A stretch of 64,000 nt of DNA from Ancylobacter polymorphus (GTDB lineage Bacteria > Pseudomonadota > Alphaproteobacteria > Rhizobiales > Xanthobacteraceae): assembly GCF_030813495.1 (NCBI RefSeq), contig NZ_JAUSUI010000006.1, positions 186,001 through 250,000 on the forward strand. The letters are read 5' to 3'. Below the pieces are notes generated by a model. That model was not told where the DNA came from. It saw only the letters and a program-made list of their open reading frames with translations, and did not search any database. This document shows positions 54,276 through 64,000 of the stretch, in pieces; position 1 is the stretch's first letter; every line of letters starts with the position of its first letter. A program made the translations under genes and the position numbers.

Positions 54276-55037
54276 ATGAGCGACACCGTCACGTCCGCCC
54301 CGCCCGCCTTCGACATCGCCGCCCGCGTGCTCTACCGCGACGGCATGATGCTGGTCATCGACAAGCCGGCGGGCCTTGCCGTGCATAAGGGGCCGAAGGG
54401 CGGCGAGACGCTGGCCGACCATCTCGACGCGCTGCGCTTCGGCCTGCCCAATGCGCCGGAACTGGCGCACCGGCTCGACAAGGATACCTCTGGCTGCCTT
54501 GTGCTCGGCCGCCACCGCAAGGCGCTGGCCGACCTCGGCAAGGCGTTTGCCGACGGTACGGTGGGCAAGACCTATATGGCCGTGGTGCGCGGCGTGCCGG
54601 CGGAGACGCGCGGGCGCATCGAACTGCGCCTCGCCAAGCGCTCGCCGACGCGCGGCTGGTGGATGGCGGTGGACCCCAGGGGCCAGGAAGCCATCACCGA
54701 GTGGGAGGCCATTGCCGTGGGCGAGGGGCTGGCGGTGCTGGCGCTCTCCCCGCTCACCGGGCGCACCCACCAGCTGCGCGTGCATCTCGACGCCATCGGC
54801 CACCCGATTCTCGGCGATTCCATCTATGGCGGTGCCTCGCGCCTGCCGGGCGGGCCAATCCTGCACCTGCATTCCCGCCGGGCGGTGATCCCGCAGAAGA
54901 AGGGACGCGAGGCGGTGGATGTGCGGGCGCCTCTGCCCCCGCACATGCGGGCCACGCTGGAGCGTGCCGGTTTCGATCCCGCCGCGCTGGAAGCGCTGGC
55001 GGACGCTGCCGTCTTCACGCCACGGGCGGAGCGCTAG
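54276..55037 (+). CDS. RluA-family RNA pseudouridine synthase
   Basis: 253 residues, RluA/RsuA-type catalytic domain without an S4 domain. Catalytic Asp in AHRLDKDTSGCLVLGRH (about residues 65-80), plus MLVIDKPAGLAVHKGP and the GRTHQLRVHLDAIGHPILGD motif. It changes selected uridines in rRNA or tRNA to pseudouridine; the target base cannot be assigned. Start ATG 54276, 42 bp after bdhA. Confidence 0.88.
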   Translation: MSDTVTSAPPAFDIAARVLYRDGMMLVIDKPAGLAVHKGPKGGETLADHLDALRFGLPNAPELAHRLDKDTSGCLVLGRHRKALADLGKAFADGTVGKTYMAVVRGVPAETRGRIELRLAKRSPTRGWWMAVDPRGQEAITEWEAIAVGEGLAVLALSPLTGRTHQLRVHLDAIGHPILGDSIYGGASRLPGGPILHLHSRRAVIPQKKGREAVDVRAPLPPHMRATLERAGFDPAALEALADAAVFTPRAER

Positions 55038-55214
55038 AACTTCCTGCAAAAGTGGGTAGCGGCGGCGTGGCCCGGGTCGATGGGGCGGCGCCACCGGGCA
55101 GGTGAGACCGCGTCACAATTGCCTATGCAATGCGGGCGCCCCCTTTGCGTCACCCGCGACATACGACAAGATCATACCGTCGCTGGTCGGCGGTCTGTTT
55201 GTCGGGAGATGCCT

Positions 55215-55634
55215 GTGCGTCGAAGTGTGCTTTTTGTTCTTGCTGCCATGTCTTTCACCGGTCCGGCGCTCGCGCAGGACGCGTGGCCGGATCTCGTCGG
55301 CAAATGGGTGGGGAAGAGCCGGGCGATCATTATGAGCCCGGCGGGTCACTATGGCAGCGCCGGCAGCGGCAGCGAGCCACGGTTCGTCTCCGCCGATCTG
55401 GTGATCGAGATCACCAAGCAGGACCAGGGCCGTTACATCGGCACCATCGTCTCTGCGGGCCACAGGGAAGAAAAATTCATGATTCTGTCCGAAGACCGGA
55501 AAACACTCCGCTCGGCGGACAGCGACGGAAACTCCGTCGGCCACATCATCGATTCGAACAGCTTTGAATTGTGCTATGCGCAGATGGCGCCGACGGTGGC
55601 CTCTTGCGCTCTCTTCAGGCGTGAAAAACAATAA
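55215..55634 (+). CDS. Small secreted protein of unknown function
   Basis: 139 residues if GTG 55215 is the start, which has GGGAG six bases upstream; ATG 55209 abuts that site and is less likely. The signal peptide (RRSVLFVLAAMSFTGPALAQ) is followed by a 118-residue beta-rich domain (LVGKWVGKSRAIIMSPAGHY, IVSAGHREEKFMILSEDRKT, FELCYAQMAPTVASCALFRR). The W-x-G start and two Cys near the end recall small lipocalin-like or peptidase-inhibitor-type barrels, but I recognise no family. It lies 177 bp after the pseudouridine synthase gene. Confidence 0.6.
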   Translation: MRRSVLFVLAAMSFTGPALAQDAWPDLVGKWVGKSRAIIMSPAGHYGSAGSGSEPRFVSADLVIEITKQDQGRYIGTIVSAGHREEKFMILSEDRKTLRSADSDGNSVGHIIDSNSFELCYAQMAPTVASCALFRREKQ

Positions 55635-55660
55635 ATCTGCCGGAGCTGTCACGCGCGCGA

Positions 55661-55713
55661 ACGTTTCCCGATCTGATGGCATCGCCATCAGATCGGAGCG
55701 TGCTCTCGTCTAG
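55661..55713 (-). repeat. Partial reversed copy of the 46001 palindromic element
   Basis: On the minus strand it starts CTAGA..GAGCACG and contains CCGATCTGATGGC and its complement (55668-55696). Relative to 46013-46041 the stem pair T-A has become G-C on both sides. The terminal TAG supplies the glk stop codon. Confidence 0.75.
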
Positions 55714-56681
55714 ACCACCCGCAAACCGGGCTTGAGGGTGCGCGCCACCCGGCCGCCGAACTGGCCGCAGCCGATCAGCCCCGGCGTCGGATGGGTGATG
55801 ACATGCACCGGCATCTCGGCGAGCCGGCCCTCGAAGGGCGGGTGCTCCTCGAAGGCGGCGCGGAAGTCCGATTGCGCGAACAGCGAGGCGAGGCCGACCG
55901 AGACGCCGCCGGCGAGAAATACGCCGCCGCGCGCATTGGTGATCAGCGCGAGATCGCCGGCGATGCGGCCGAACAGTCGCAGGAAAACCTGGCAGCTGTG
56001 CCTTGCCGCGTCCTCGTCGCGCTTCGCTGCCGCAATCACCTCTTCCGGCGACAGGGCATTGCCGGAGAGGATGCGGTGGATGCGGGCGAGGCCGGAGCCG
56101 GAGAGCGCGTGCTCCACCACGACAGGGCCGAGCTCGCGCACCATATGGCCGAGCAGCAGCGCCTCCTCCGAATCGGCGGCGCCGAGCCGCACGCGTCCGC
56201 CCTCGCCGGTGAGCACCATGCGGTTGCGGCCGGTCTTGACGAGCATGGCGGTGCCGAAGCCGGTGCCGGGCCCGCACACCAGAATGGGCGCATCGCGCTC
56301 GGCATGGCCGCCGCCGACCGCGACCAGATCGTCGGCGGTGAGCGCCGGCACGCCCAGCGCCAGCGCTTCGAAATCGTTCAGCACGTTGAACTTCTGCCAG
56401 CCGAAATAGCGCCGCATCTCGCGCTTGGAGAAGGCCCAGTCGCGGTTGGTAAGGCGGATCTCCTCCTCATCCGCCGGTCCCGCCACCGCCAGCACCGCAC
56501 CGCCGACCGAGGCCCGCGCCTCCGCGCCGCGCTGGGCGAGATCGGCCTCGATCATCCGCTCGAAGCCGGCAAAATCGTCATTGCGGTGAATCTGGATGTC
56601 GCGCGGCACGCCGTCCGGGCCGACAAGGGCGAGGCGGGAGGAGGTTCCGCCGATATCGGCGATGAGGATCTTGCTGGGCAT
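55710..56681 (-). CDS. glk: Glucokinase
   Basis: 323 residues, the usual size of bacterial (E. coli-type) glucokinase. Phosphorylates glucose with ATP. ADIGGTSSRLALV phosphate loop, ALGVPAL/FEALALG, CGPGTGFGTAML, and EGGRVRLG sugar contacts. The end (GQFGGRVARTLKPGLRVV) is slightly longer than I expect, and its TAG stop falls in the terminal bases of a palindromic repeat. Start ATG 56681. Divergent from rsmB. Confidence 0.92.
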   Translation of the reverse strand: MPSKILIADIGGTSSRLALVGPDGVPRDIQIHRNDDFAGFERMIEADLAQRGAEARASVGGAVLAVAGPADEEEIRLTNRDWAFSKREMRRYFGWQKFNVLNDFEALALGVPALTADDLVAVGGGHAERDAPILVCGPGTGFGTAMLVKTGRNRMVLTGEGGRVRLGAADSEEALLLGHMVRELGPVVVEHALSGSGLARIHRILSGNALSPEEVIAAAKRDEDAARHSCQVFLRLFGRIAGDLALITNARGGVFLAGGVSVGLASLFAQSDFRAAFEEHPPFEGRLAEMPVHVITHPTPGLIGCGQFGGRVARTLKPGLRVV

Positions 56682-56844
56682 GTTCCATTCGCTGCAGGAC
56701 GAGGCCGGGGGAGGGCGGCACGGCAAGGATTAGGGCCCATTCGGACCCGGTTCGACAACCCCCATGCCGGCATTTGGATGCACCGCTTGCGGGAAGTTGC
56801 GGATAAGGTTGCCTTCCCCTCCGGCTCGGCCTAGTCCCATCGCG

Positions 56845-58197
56845 ATGAAAGACACGCGCTCGTCTCCCCGCCGCCCGGCTTCGGGCTCTCCCGCCGCTTC
56901 CCCGCCCGCGTCCGAGGCGCCGGGCCTTGCCGCGCGCCGCGCTGCCGCCGAGGCGGTGCTCGCGGTGCTGGAGACCGGCCATCCGCTCGAAGAGACGCTG
57001 GAGCGGCTCACCCGCGGGCTGGAAGACCGCGACCGGGCGCTGGCGCGCATGATCGCGGCGACGACGCTGCGGCGGCTGGGAAGCCTGCGGGCGCTGCTGA
57101 AGACGCTGCTGGAACGCGGCATTCCCGACAAGGCGCGGCGGGTGGAGGTGCTGATCCTCACCGGCGCGGCGCAGATCCTGTTCATGGACGTGCCCGACCA
57201 TGCGGCGGTGGGCACCACGGTGACACTGGTGGGCGAGCAGGCGGCGACCGCCGGCTTCAAGGGGCTCGCCAATGCTGTGCTGCGGCGCATCGCCCGCGAG
57301 GGTGGGGCGGTTCTGCCCGACGCCGCCGACCAGCCGGAATGGCTGGTGGAAGGCTGGACGGCGGCCTATGGCCCGGCGCGGGGCGAGGCGATCTCCCGCG
57401 CGCTGGCACAGGAAGCGCCGCTCGACCTCACCGCGCGGGAGAACCCGGCGGCGCTGGCGGAAAAACTCGGCGGACGGCTGCTGCCCACGGGCTCGATCCG
57501 TCTTGTCGAGGCCGGCAATGTCACCGCGCTTCCCGGCTTCGCGGAGGGCGAGTGGTGGGTGCAGGACGCGGCGGCGGCGCTGCCGGCGCGGCTGCTGCGT
57601 CCGGCGGCGGGCATGACGATCGCCGATCTGTGCGCCGCGCCCGGCGGCAAGACCGCGCAACTCGCCGCCGCCGGCGCGCGGGTGGTGGCGGTGGACCGTT
57701 CCGGCCCGCGCCTGCGCCGGCTCAAGGCCAATCTGGCGCGGCTGAACCTCTCCGCCGAGATCGTCGAGGCCGACGCCACCCGCCTCAATGCCGGGCCGTT
57801 CGACGGTGTGCTGATCGACGCTCCCTGTTCGGCCACCGGCACCATACGCCGCCACCCCGAGGTCGCCTGGACCAAGGCGCCGGGCGACATTGCCAGCCTC
57901 GCCGACCTGCAGACGCGCCTGCTCTCCCACGCCGCCGACATGGTGAAGCCGGGCGGGGTACTGGTCTATTCGACCTGCTCGCTGGAGCCGGAGGAAGGCG
58001 AGCGGCAGGTCGCGGCCTTCCTTGAGCGCCGGCCCGATTTCGTCCGCGATCCGGTGACGCCGGGCGAGGGCGGCATCCCCGCGGAATGGATCAATGCCGA
58101 GGGCGAGGTGCGCACCCTGCCCACCCATCTGCCGGACGAGGATCCGCGCTTTGCCGGCCTCGACGGCTTCTTCGCCGCGCGGCTGCGCCGGGGGTGA
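56845..58197 (+). CDS. rsmB: 16S rRNA m5C methyltransferase RsmB-type protein
   Basis: 450 residues from ATG 56845. NusB-like N-terminal RNA-binding domain (about 30-165), then a SAM methyltransferase domain: CAAPGGKTAQLAA, VDRSGPRLRRLK, DAPCSATGTIRR and the catalytic Cys in VYSTCSLEPEEGE. It methylates cytosine in rRNA. In Alphaproteobacteria this gene is often followed by the heparinase-like gene and purH, as here. Confidence 0.9.
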   Translation: MKDTRSSPRRPASGSPAASPPASEAPGLAARRAAAEAVLAVLETGHPLEETLERLTRGLEDRDRALARMIAATTLRRLGSLRALLKTLLERGIPDKARRVEVLILTGAAQILFMDVPDHAAVGTTVTLVGEQAATAGFKGLANAVLRRIAREGGAVLPDAADQPEWLVEGWTAAYGPARGEAISRALAQEAPLDLTARENPAALAEKLGGRLLPTGSIRLVEAGNVTALPGFAEGEWWVQDAAAALPARLLRPAAGMTIADLCAAPGGKTAQLAAAGARVVAVDRSGPRLRRLKANLARLNLSAEIVEADATRLNAGPFDGVLIDAPCSATGTIRRHPEVAWTKAPGDIASLADLQTRLLSHAADMVKPGGVLVYSTCSLEPEEGERQVAAFLERRPDFVRDPVTPGEGGIPAEWINAEGEVRTLPTHLPDEDPRFAGLDGFFAARLRRG

Positions 58198-58320
58198 GCT
58201 TTTCCACCTGCGCCGCCTCCCGCCCTGCTCCCCGGTTGGAGGCCGGGACTCGCTCCGCTACAGTCGCGTCCATGGCAGAGCTGGTGATTCCCGGCGTCTT
58301 CGAGAGGGGCTGAGGCGCTG

Positions 58321-60039
58321 ATGGCCCGCGACATCAACGCGAAGCGCGCCCGCCTGGCGCTGTTCGCGATCGAGACCGGCTGGAACAGGCTGGTGGCGCG
58401 CACGCTGGTGCATCCCTGGTTCCCCTGGCGGGCGACGGCCGTGCCGGTGCCCTCGCGCCTGCTGTTCGCCCCGCATGAACTGCGCACCGGCGACCCCGCC
58501 CGCGCCGCCGAATTCTATGCCGGGCGCTACAGCTTCGTCGGCAAGCTGGTGCTGACCGACGGCGCGTCGCCCTTCGAGATGGAGCCGCCCTCGCCGGAAT
58601 GGGCCCGCGAGCTCTATTCCTTCGGCTGGCTGCGGCATTTGCAGGCGGCGGCCTCGCCGGTCGCCCGCGCCCATGCCCGCGCGCTGGTGGGCGACTGGAT
58701 CGCGATGCGCGGCCACCGCCTGCCGCTCGCCTCCGCCCCCGATGTGGCGGCGCGGCGGGTGACCAGCTGGCTCACCCAGGCGCCCTTGATCCTGCAGGAT
58801 GCCGATCCGAGCTTCCACCGCCGCTTCATCCGCAGCCTCACCGCGCAGGTGCGCTACATCAAGAGCGTGGGGCCGAGCGCGCCGGACGGGCGGGCACGGC
58901 TTTCCTGCGCCTTCGCGCTGGCGCTGGCCAGCCTGTGCATGGCCGACCAGACGAGGCTGATGCGCGCGGCGCAGAAGCGGCTGGTGGAGGAGCTCGACCG
59001 GCAGGTGCTGGGCGATGGCGGCCATGTCAGCCGCAATCCCGGCCTGCTGATCGAGGTGCTGCTCGACCTGCTGCCGCTGCGCCAGAGCTATGAGGCGCGG
59101 CATGTGCCGCCGCCGCCGGCGCTGCTCAATGCGCTCGACCGGATGATGCCGATGCTGCGCTTCTTCCGCCATGTCGACGGCGCTTTCGCGCTGTTCAACG
59201 GCATGGGGCCGACGCCGGCGGATGTGCTCGCCACCGTGCTCGCCTATGACGATGCACGCGGGCGGCCGGTGGCGAACGCGCCCTATTCCGGCTACCAGCG
59301 CATGGAAGCCGGCGCCACCGTGGTCATCGCCGACACCGGCGCCCCGCCGCCGCTGCCGGTGAGCCTGGAGGCGCATGCGGGCTGCCTGTCGTTCGAACTT
59401 TCCGCCGGGCGGCACCGCATCGTGGTCAATTGCGGCCTGCCGGCCGCCGGGCGCGACGAATGGCGCGCGGTGGCGCGGCAGACGGCGGCGCATTCCACCG
59501 TGGTGGTGGAGGATGCCTCTTCCTGCCGCTTCCTTGCCGCCGGCCCGCTGACGCGCCTGTGCGGCGCGCCGGTGTTGAGCGGGCCCAGCGACCTGCATGT
59601 CGACCGTAGCGAGCGGGGCGGGGCGGATGTGCTGCGTGCCAGCCATGACGGCTATGCCGGCCGCTTCGGCGTGGTGCATCAGCGCTCCTGGCGGCTGTCG
59701 GCCGATGGGATGCGGCTCGACGGCGAGGATTTGTTCCGGGTGGCGCAGGGCGAGGAATTCTCCGCCGACCAGCCGGCCCGTTATGCCGTGCGTTTCCACC
59801 TGCATCCGGCGGTCGAGCCTTCGCGCACCTCGGACGGGCAGACGGTGATCCTGCGCCTGCCGGATGGCGATGACTGGGCCTTCACCGCGCCGGGCAGCAG
59901 CGTGGCGATCGAGGAGAGCATCTTCCTCGGCAGCGGCGCCGGCCCGCGCCGCACGGCGCAGCTGGTCATGACAGGCACGGCGCGGCAGACGCCGCGGGTG
60001 GAATGGACCTTCGTCCAGCTCAAGGCGCTGCGGGGCTGA
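58321..60039 (+). CDS. Heparinase II/III-family protein
   Basis: 572 residues. N-terminal alpha-toroid (about 60-290; PEWARELYSFGWLRHLQA, YIKSVGPSAPDGRARLSCAF, HVSRNPGLLIEVLLDLLPLR) and a C-terminal beta-sandwich Hepar_II_III domain (about 340-560; SFELSAGRHRIVVNCG, HDGYAGRFGVVHQRSWRLSA). No signal peptide. Homologues sit between rsmB and purH in many Alphaproteobacteria, suggesting a conserved but undefined role; true heparin lyase activity is unlikely to be the native one. Start ATG 58321 with GAGGCG upstream. Confidence 0.85.
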   Translation: MARDINAKRARLALFAIETGWNRLVARTLVHPWFPWRATAVPVPSRLLFAPHELRTGDPARAAEFYAGRYSFVGKLVLTDGASPFEMEPPSPEWARELYSFGWLRHLQAAASPVARAHARALVGDWIAMRGHRLPLASAPDVAARRVTSWLTQAPLILQDADPSFHRRFIRSLTAQVRYIKSVGPSAPDGRARLSCAFALALASLCMADQTRLMRAAQKRLVEELDRQVLGDGGHVSRNPGLLIEVLLDLLPLRQSYEARHVPPPPALLNALDRMMPMLRFFRHVDGAFALFNGMGPTPADVLATVLAYDDARGRPVANAPYSGYQRMEAGATVVIADTGAPPPLPVSLEAHAGCLSFELSAGRHRIVVNCGLPAAGRDEWRAVARQTAAHSTVVVEDASSCRFLAAGPLTRLCGAPVLSGPSDLHVDRSERGGADVLRASHDGYAGRFGVVHQRSWRLSADGMRLDGEDLFRVAQGEEFSADQPARYAVRFHLHPAVEPSRTSDGQTVILRLPDGDDWAFTAPGSSVAIEESIFLGSGAGPRRTAQLVMTGTARQTPRVEWTFVQLKALRG

Positions 60040-60060
60040 TCCCTCGCCTCGTCCCAATTC

Positions 60061-60148
60061 GTCATCCCGGCCGAGCGCAGCGAGAGCCGGGATCGTTTCC
60101 CGATCGTCGCGCGATCCCGGATACGGCCTGCGGCCGTTCGGGATGACG
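60061..60148. repeat. REP-like palindrome pair upstream of purH
   Basis: Unit 1 (60061-60094): CATCCCGG / CCGGGATC arms around a GAGCGCAGCGAG core. Unit 2: GATCCCGG and GGGATGACG arms around ACGGCCTGCGGCCGT. Opposite outer arms make a BIME-like pair. Confidence 0.75.
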
Positions 60149-60167
60149 CCGCGCCGTTTTCGCGCGC

Positions 60168-60207
60168 CGTCATCCTGAGGTGCGAGCGCAGCGAGCCTCG
60201 AAGGATG
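60168..60207 (+). repeat. Palindromic repeat, family 2 (copy E)
   Basis: Reads CGTCATCCTGAGG, then the same core as the 50121 and 50282 copies, then CCTCGAAGGATG. About 90 bp before the purH start. Confidence 0.85.
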
Positions 60208-60297
60208 CATACCTGTCCGCGAGGCCCGAAGGTTCACCCGGAAGGCCAGACGTGGTAGGGGCGGCGGCTTCCTCGTTCAAACGCACTGGCCGCTCCC

Positions 60298-61899
<1,602 letters not shown>

Positions 61900-61921
61900 G
61901 CGGGACGGACACGCCAACGAA

Positions 61922-61947
61922 AAAGGGCCGGCGCGAGCCGGCCCTTT
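61922..61947. terminator. Bidirectional terminator between purH and the OmpW-family gene
   Basis: AAAGGGCCGGC (61922-61932) pairs with GCCGGCCCTTT (61937-61947), loop GCGA. It serves convergent genes. Confidence 0.88.
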
Positions 61948-61966
61948 GCGTGTGAGGCTCTTGGCC

Positions 61967-62674
61967 TCAGAAGCGGTAGGTGACGCCGAGGCCGACGATC
62001 CACGGGTCGAGATCGGCCTTGCCGGTCAGCGCCTGGCCGGCGACGACCACGTCGAAATCGGGCTTGAGGAAGAGCTTCTTCACGTCGACGTTGAGGCCCC
62101 AATGCTCGTCGAACATGTAGTCGAAGCCGACCTGCAGCGCCCAGCCGAACGTGTCCTTCACGTCGATCGAATCGGCCGAATAGGCCTTCTGGTCGAAGAA
62201 GAAGGTGTAGTTGATGCCCGCGCCGACATAGGGCTTGAAGGCGCCGAAATCGGTGAAGTGATATTGCAGCGTCAAGGTCGGCGGCAGCAGCCAGACTTCG
62301 CCGATCTTGTTCAGGCTGGCGATCGTGCCGGTGCCGTTGATATCGTGCGGGGTGACGCCGAGGATCAGTTCGGCGGCCCAGTTCTTGGTGAAGTAGTAGG
62401 TGATGTCGAGTTCCGGCACCACCGAATCCGAGATGTCGAGCCCGGAGCCGGGGACGCCGTGCACCGAACCATTATCTTCGGGGAAGACGCCGAGCAGGCG
62501 CAGGCGAATCTGCCACGGGCTCTGTTCCACCACCGGCGCGGGCGCCTTGTAGGCCAGCGGCGCGGCCTTGGTGATGTCGGCGGCCAGCGCCGGGCCCCCC
62601 ATCAGAGCCGCGCCCGCGAGCGCAAGGACCGCCGGCGCGGCGGTGCGAGCAAAAAATGACCGGATGGACGACAT
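61967..62674 (-). CDS. OmpW-family outer membrane protein
   Basis: 235 residues with a signal peptide ending PALAAD. A small eight-stranded barrel: [57 protein letters not shown], and terminal [11 protein letters not shown] with C-terminal Phe. OmpW proteins form a hydrophobic channel for small molecules. Start ATG 62674. A perfect FNR/FixK-type box lies 79 bp upstream, in keeping with oxygen-responsive ompW genes elsewhere. Confidence 0.9.
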   Translation of the reverse strand: MSSIRSFFARTAAPAVLALAGAALMGGPALAADITKAAPLAYKAPAPVVEQSPWQIRLRLLGVFPEDNGSVHGVPGSGLDISDSVVPELDITYYFTKNWAAELILGVTPHDINGTGTIASLNKIGEVWLLPPTLTLQYHFTDFGAFKPYVGAGINYTFFFDQKAYSADSIDVKDTFGWALQVGFDYMFDEHWGLNVDVKKLFLKPDFDVVVAGQALTGKADLDPWIVGLGVTYRF

Positions 62675-62752
62675 GCCCCAAAACCCCTTTATTCCCTTAA
62701 GCCCCGTGCAAGGGCGCGGGCCTATTGGTGAGGGCGCGGGCGAGTCGTGCGC

Positions 62753-62766
62753 TTGATCGAGATCAA
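62753..62766. promoter_or_regulatory. FNR/FixK-type box TTGAT-N4-ATCAA
   Basis: TTGATCGAGATCAA is a perfect match to the anaerobox consensus. Centred 86 bp upstream of the OmpW-family start and 167 bp upstream of the glutamate dehydrogenase start. If it is a -41.5 activator site, the OmpW transcript would start near 62718. Confidence 0.6.
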
Positions 62767-62926
62767 TCGGGCGATAGTCTTGTCTTTCTGTGACCAACGG
62801 GCAACAGCGGCCGAGAGAGGGCTCACCCGCATTTCAGTGGGCGGAATAGACGTATAATAGAACAATCGGCTACAGCCGGCGGGCGGGCTCCCAGGCGGAG
62901 GCCGCGCCATCCGGCGGGGGGAAGTG

Positions 62927-64000
62927 ATGGGCGTCGAAGGGTTCCTGGCCAGCGAGGACGAGCGCGTGGCGCGCCAGCTCGTCGAGCAGGCGGACCTTAT
63001 CCTGCAGGCGACCGACGGCGACGTGCCGGCCCGGTTCGCGCAGGGGCTGTTCGGCCGCGCGGTGGCGGAGGATGTGCGGGTGTACACGCCGCACGAACTC
63101 GCCGCGCTGGCCCGGCTTGCCTATGGGCATCTCAAGGTCCGCCGCCGCGACAGTTTCGACATTCGCATCGAACAGCTCCCGGCCGCCGAGGGCGGCGACC
63201 GGCTCGCCCGGGTCTCGGTGATCGAGATCGTCAATGACGACATGCCGTTCCTGCTCGATTCGCTCATGGGCGCGCTCAACGCGCAGGGGCTGACGGCGAG
63301 CTTCGTCGTCCACCCGATCATGGGCGTCGACCGCGACACCAGCGGGCAGGTGACCAATCTCGTGCCCGGCGAGACCCCGGCCGGCGCCCGCATGCGGCGC
63401 GAAAGCCTGATCCAGATCCATGTGCCGCGCATCGAGGATGAGAGCCGCCAGCTCGCCCTGATCGAGGAACTCGGTGCGGTGCTCAACCAGGTGCGCGTGG
63501 TGGTCGCCGCCTGGCAGCCGATGATGGCCCAGGTGCGCGCGGCGGTGACCAACCTCACCCTCGCCCCCGCCATGGTACCGCGCGAGGACCGGGAAGAGGC
63601 GATCGCCTTTCTGGAATGGCTGCTCGCCGGCCGCTTCACCTTTCTCGGCTGCCGCCACTATCAGTCCGCCGGCGCGCCCGGCGCGAAAGCGACGGTGTTC
63701 GAGCGGCGCATGGAGGATGCACTGGGGATGATGGCGGACGAGGCTTTCCGCCTGTTCCGCCCCACCGGCGATCCGCGCTCGGTCAGTGCCGATATCGCCG
63801 AGGCGCTGGCCGATCCCAGCCCGCTGATCGTCACCAAGTCGCGTACCGTCTCCAGCGTGCACCGGCGGGCCTGGATCGACGTGGTTCTGGTCAAGCGCTA
63901 CGACGCGCAGGGGCGTGTGGTCGGCGGGCTGTGCATCGCCGGCCTGTTCACCGCCACCGCCTATACGAGCTCGGTCCGCACCATTCCCGTGCTGCGGCGC
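62927..64000 (+). CDS. gdhB: NAD-specific glutamate dehydrogenase (large type), N-terminal part
   Basis: The first 358 codons lie in the window; the gene runs off the end. The sequence matches the N-terminus of the 180-kDa NAD-GDH family: MGVEGFLASEDERVARQLVE, VNDDMPFLLDSLMGAL, VVHPIMGVDRD, RESLIQIHVPRIED, EAIAFLEWLLAGRFTFLGCR, TKSRTVSSVHRRAWIDVV. The enzyme interconverts glutamate and 2-oxoglutarate with NAD. The first 170 residues include the ACT-like regulatory part. ATG 62927 follows GGGGGGAAG; a GTG just before it at 62924 is also possible. The catalytic domain is beyond the window. Confidence 0.9.
   Translation, partial: MGVEGFLASEDERVARQLVEQADLILQATDGDVPARFAQGLFGRAVAEDVRVYTPHELAALARLAYGHLKVRRRDSFDIRIEQLPAAEGGDRLARVSVIEIVNDDMPFLLDSLMGALNAQGLTASFVVHPIMGVDRDTSGQVTNLVPGETPAGARMRRESLIQIHVPRIEDESRQLALIEELGAVLNQVRVVVAAWQPMMAQVRAAVTNLTLAPAMVPREDREEAIAFLEWLLAGRFTFLGCRHYQSAGAPGAKATVFERRMEDALGMMADEAFRLFRPTGDPRSVSADIAEALADPSPLIVTKSRTVSSVHRRAWIDVVLVKRYDAQGRVVGGLCIAGLFTATAYTSSVRTIPVLRR

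Noticed and set aside
58272-58313. 13-codon open frame (MAELVIPGVFERG) before the heparinase-like gene
   Set aside because: Too short to support. It has no clear ribosome site and could be chance; a leader-peptide role would need conservation data.

Overview
The window is GC-rich DNA from an alphaproteobacterium, most likely order Hyphomicrobiales (Rhizobiales). I infer the Xanthobacteraceae (Ancylobacter/Starkeya-type relatives) from the gene content: an oxalate and glyoxylate module, a ZnuCBA/COG0523/WD40 zinc region, an rsmB-heparinase-purH block, a large NAD-dependent glutamate dehydrogenase and dense palindromic intergenic repeats. I see no phage, plasmid, CRISPR array, transposase, rRNA or tRNA. 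The window starts inside a glyoxylate carboligase gene and ends inside the glutamate dehydrogenase gene.

Region 1 (1-12.0 kb) is an oxalate-use module. It holds the start of gcl, an IclR regulator, a minus-strand set gntR-oxc-frc2-frc1, a second gntR, and two oxalate/formate-antiporter-type transporters on the plus strand. Oxalate would enter by the antiporters, be activated by formyl-CoA:oxalate CoA-transferase, be decarboxylated by oxalyl-CoA decarboxylase, and glyoxylate-level carbon would pass through Gcl. CoA-transferase, GntR regulator and antiporter are each present twice and the decarboxylase once. Short shared motifs (GTATGC/GCATAC, a 16-bp perfect palindrome, and three TTCCG-N5/6-CGGAA sites) suggest how it is controlled.

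Region 2 (12-27 kb) is mostly housekeeping: NUDIX hydrolase, thiC behind a TPP riboswitch, a lytic transglycosylase, a CDF metal exporter, a KDG-kinase-like gene with an SDR, an aminotransferase, a two-domain acetyltransferase, map, radC, a Tat-exported amine oxidase, a two-domain AprI/Inh inhibitor and a hydroxyacid dehydrogenase.

Region 3 (27-36.3 kb) is a catabolic locus of unknown substrate. One tightly overlapping minus-strand operon encodes an NMT1/THI5-type ABC importer, a cytosine-deaminase-like amidohydrolase, a FAD-linked oxidase and a flavodoxin-fold oxidoreductase. A divergent plus-strand operon encodes a Rid-family protein, a creatininase-family amidohydrolase and an Ldh2-type dehydrogenase. 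An 8-bp inverted repeat lies between them. Import and opening of a nitrogen ring compound is my inference, and this is the best candidate for an undescribed pathway here.

Region 4 (36.3-48.5 kb) covers metal homeostasis and the surface: ppa, a His-rich small protein with znuCBA, a COG0523 GTPase, a WD40 protein, a large autotransporter, an acetoacetate-decarboxylase-family protein and a NicO/DUF1007 pair.

Region 5 (48.6-64 kb) has asd, a GIY-YIG gene framed by inverted repeats, a rhodanese, ispG, a zur gene that looks leaderless, a collagen-like lipoprotein, 3-hydroxybutyrate dehydrogenase, an RluA-type pseudouridine synthase, glk, rsmB, a heparinase-like protein, purH, an OmpW-family porin under an FNR/FixK-type box, and the NAD-glutamate dehydrogenase start. 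Several families of palindromic repeats lie between these genes.
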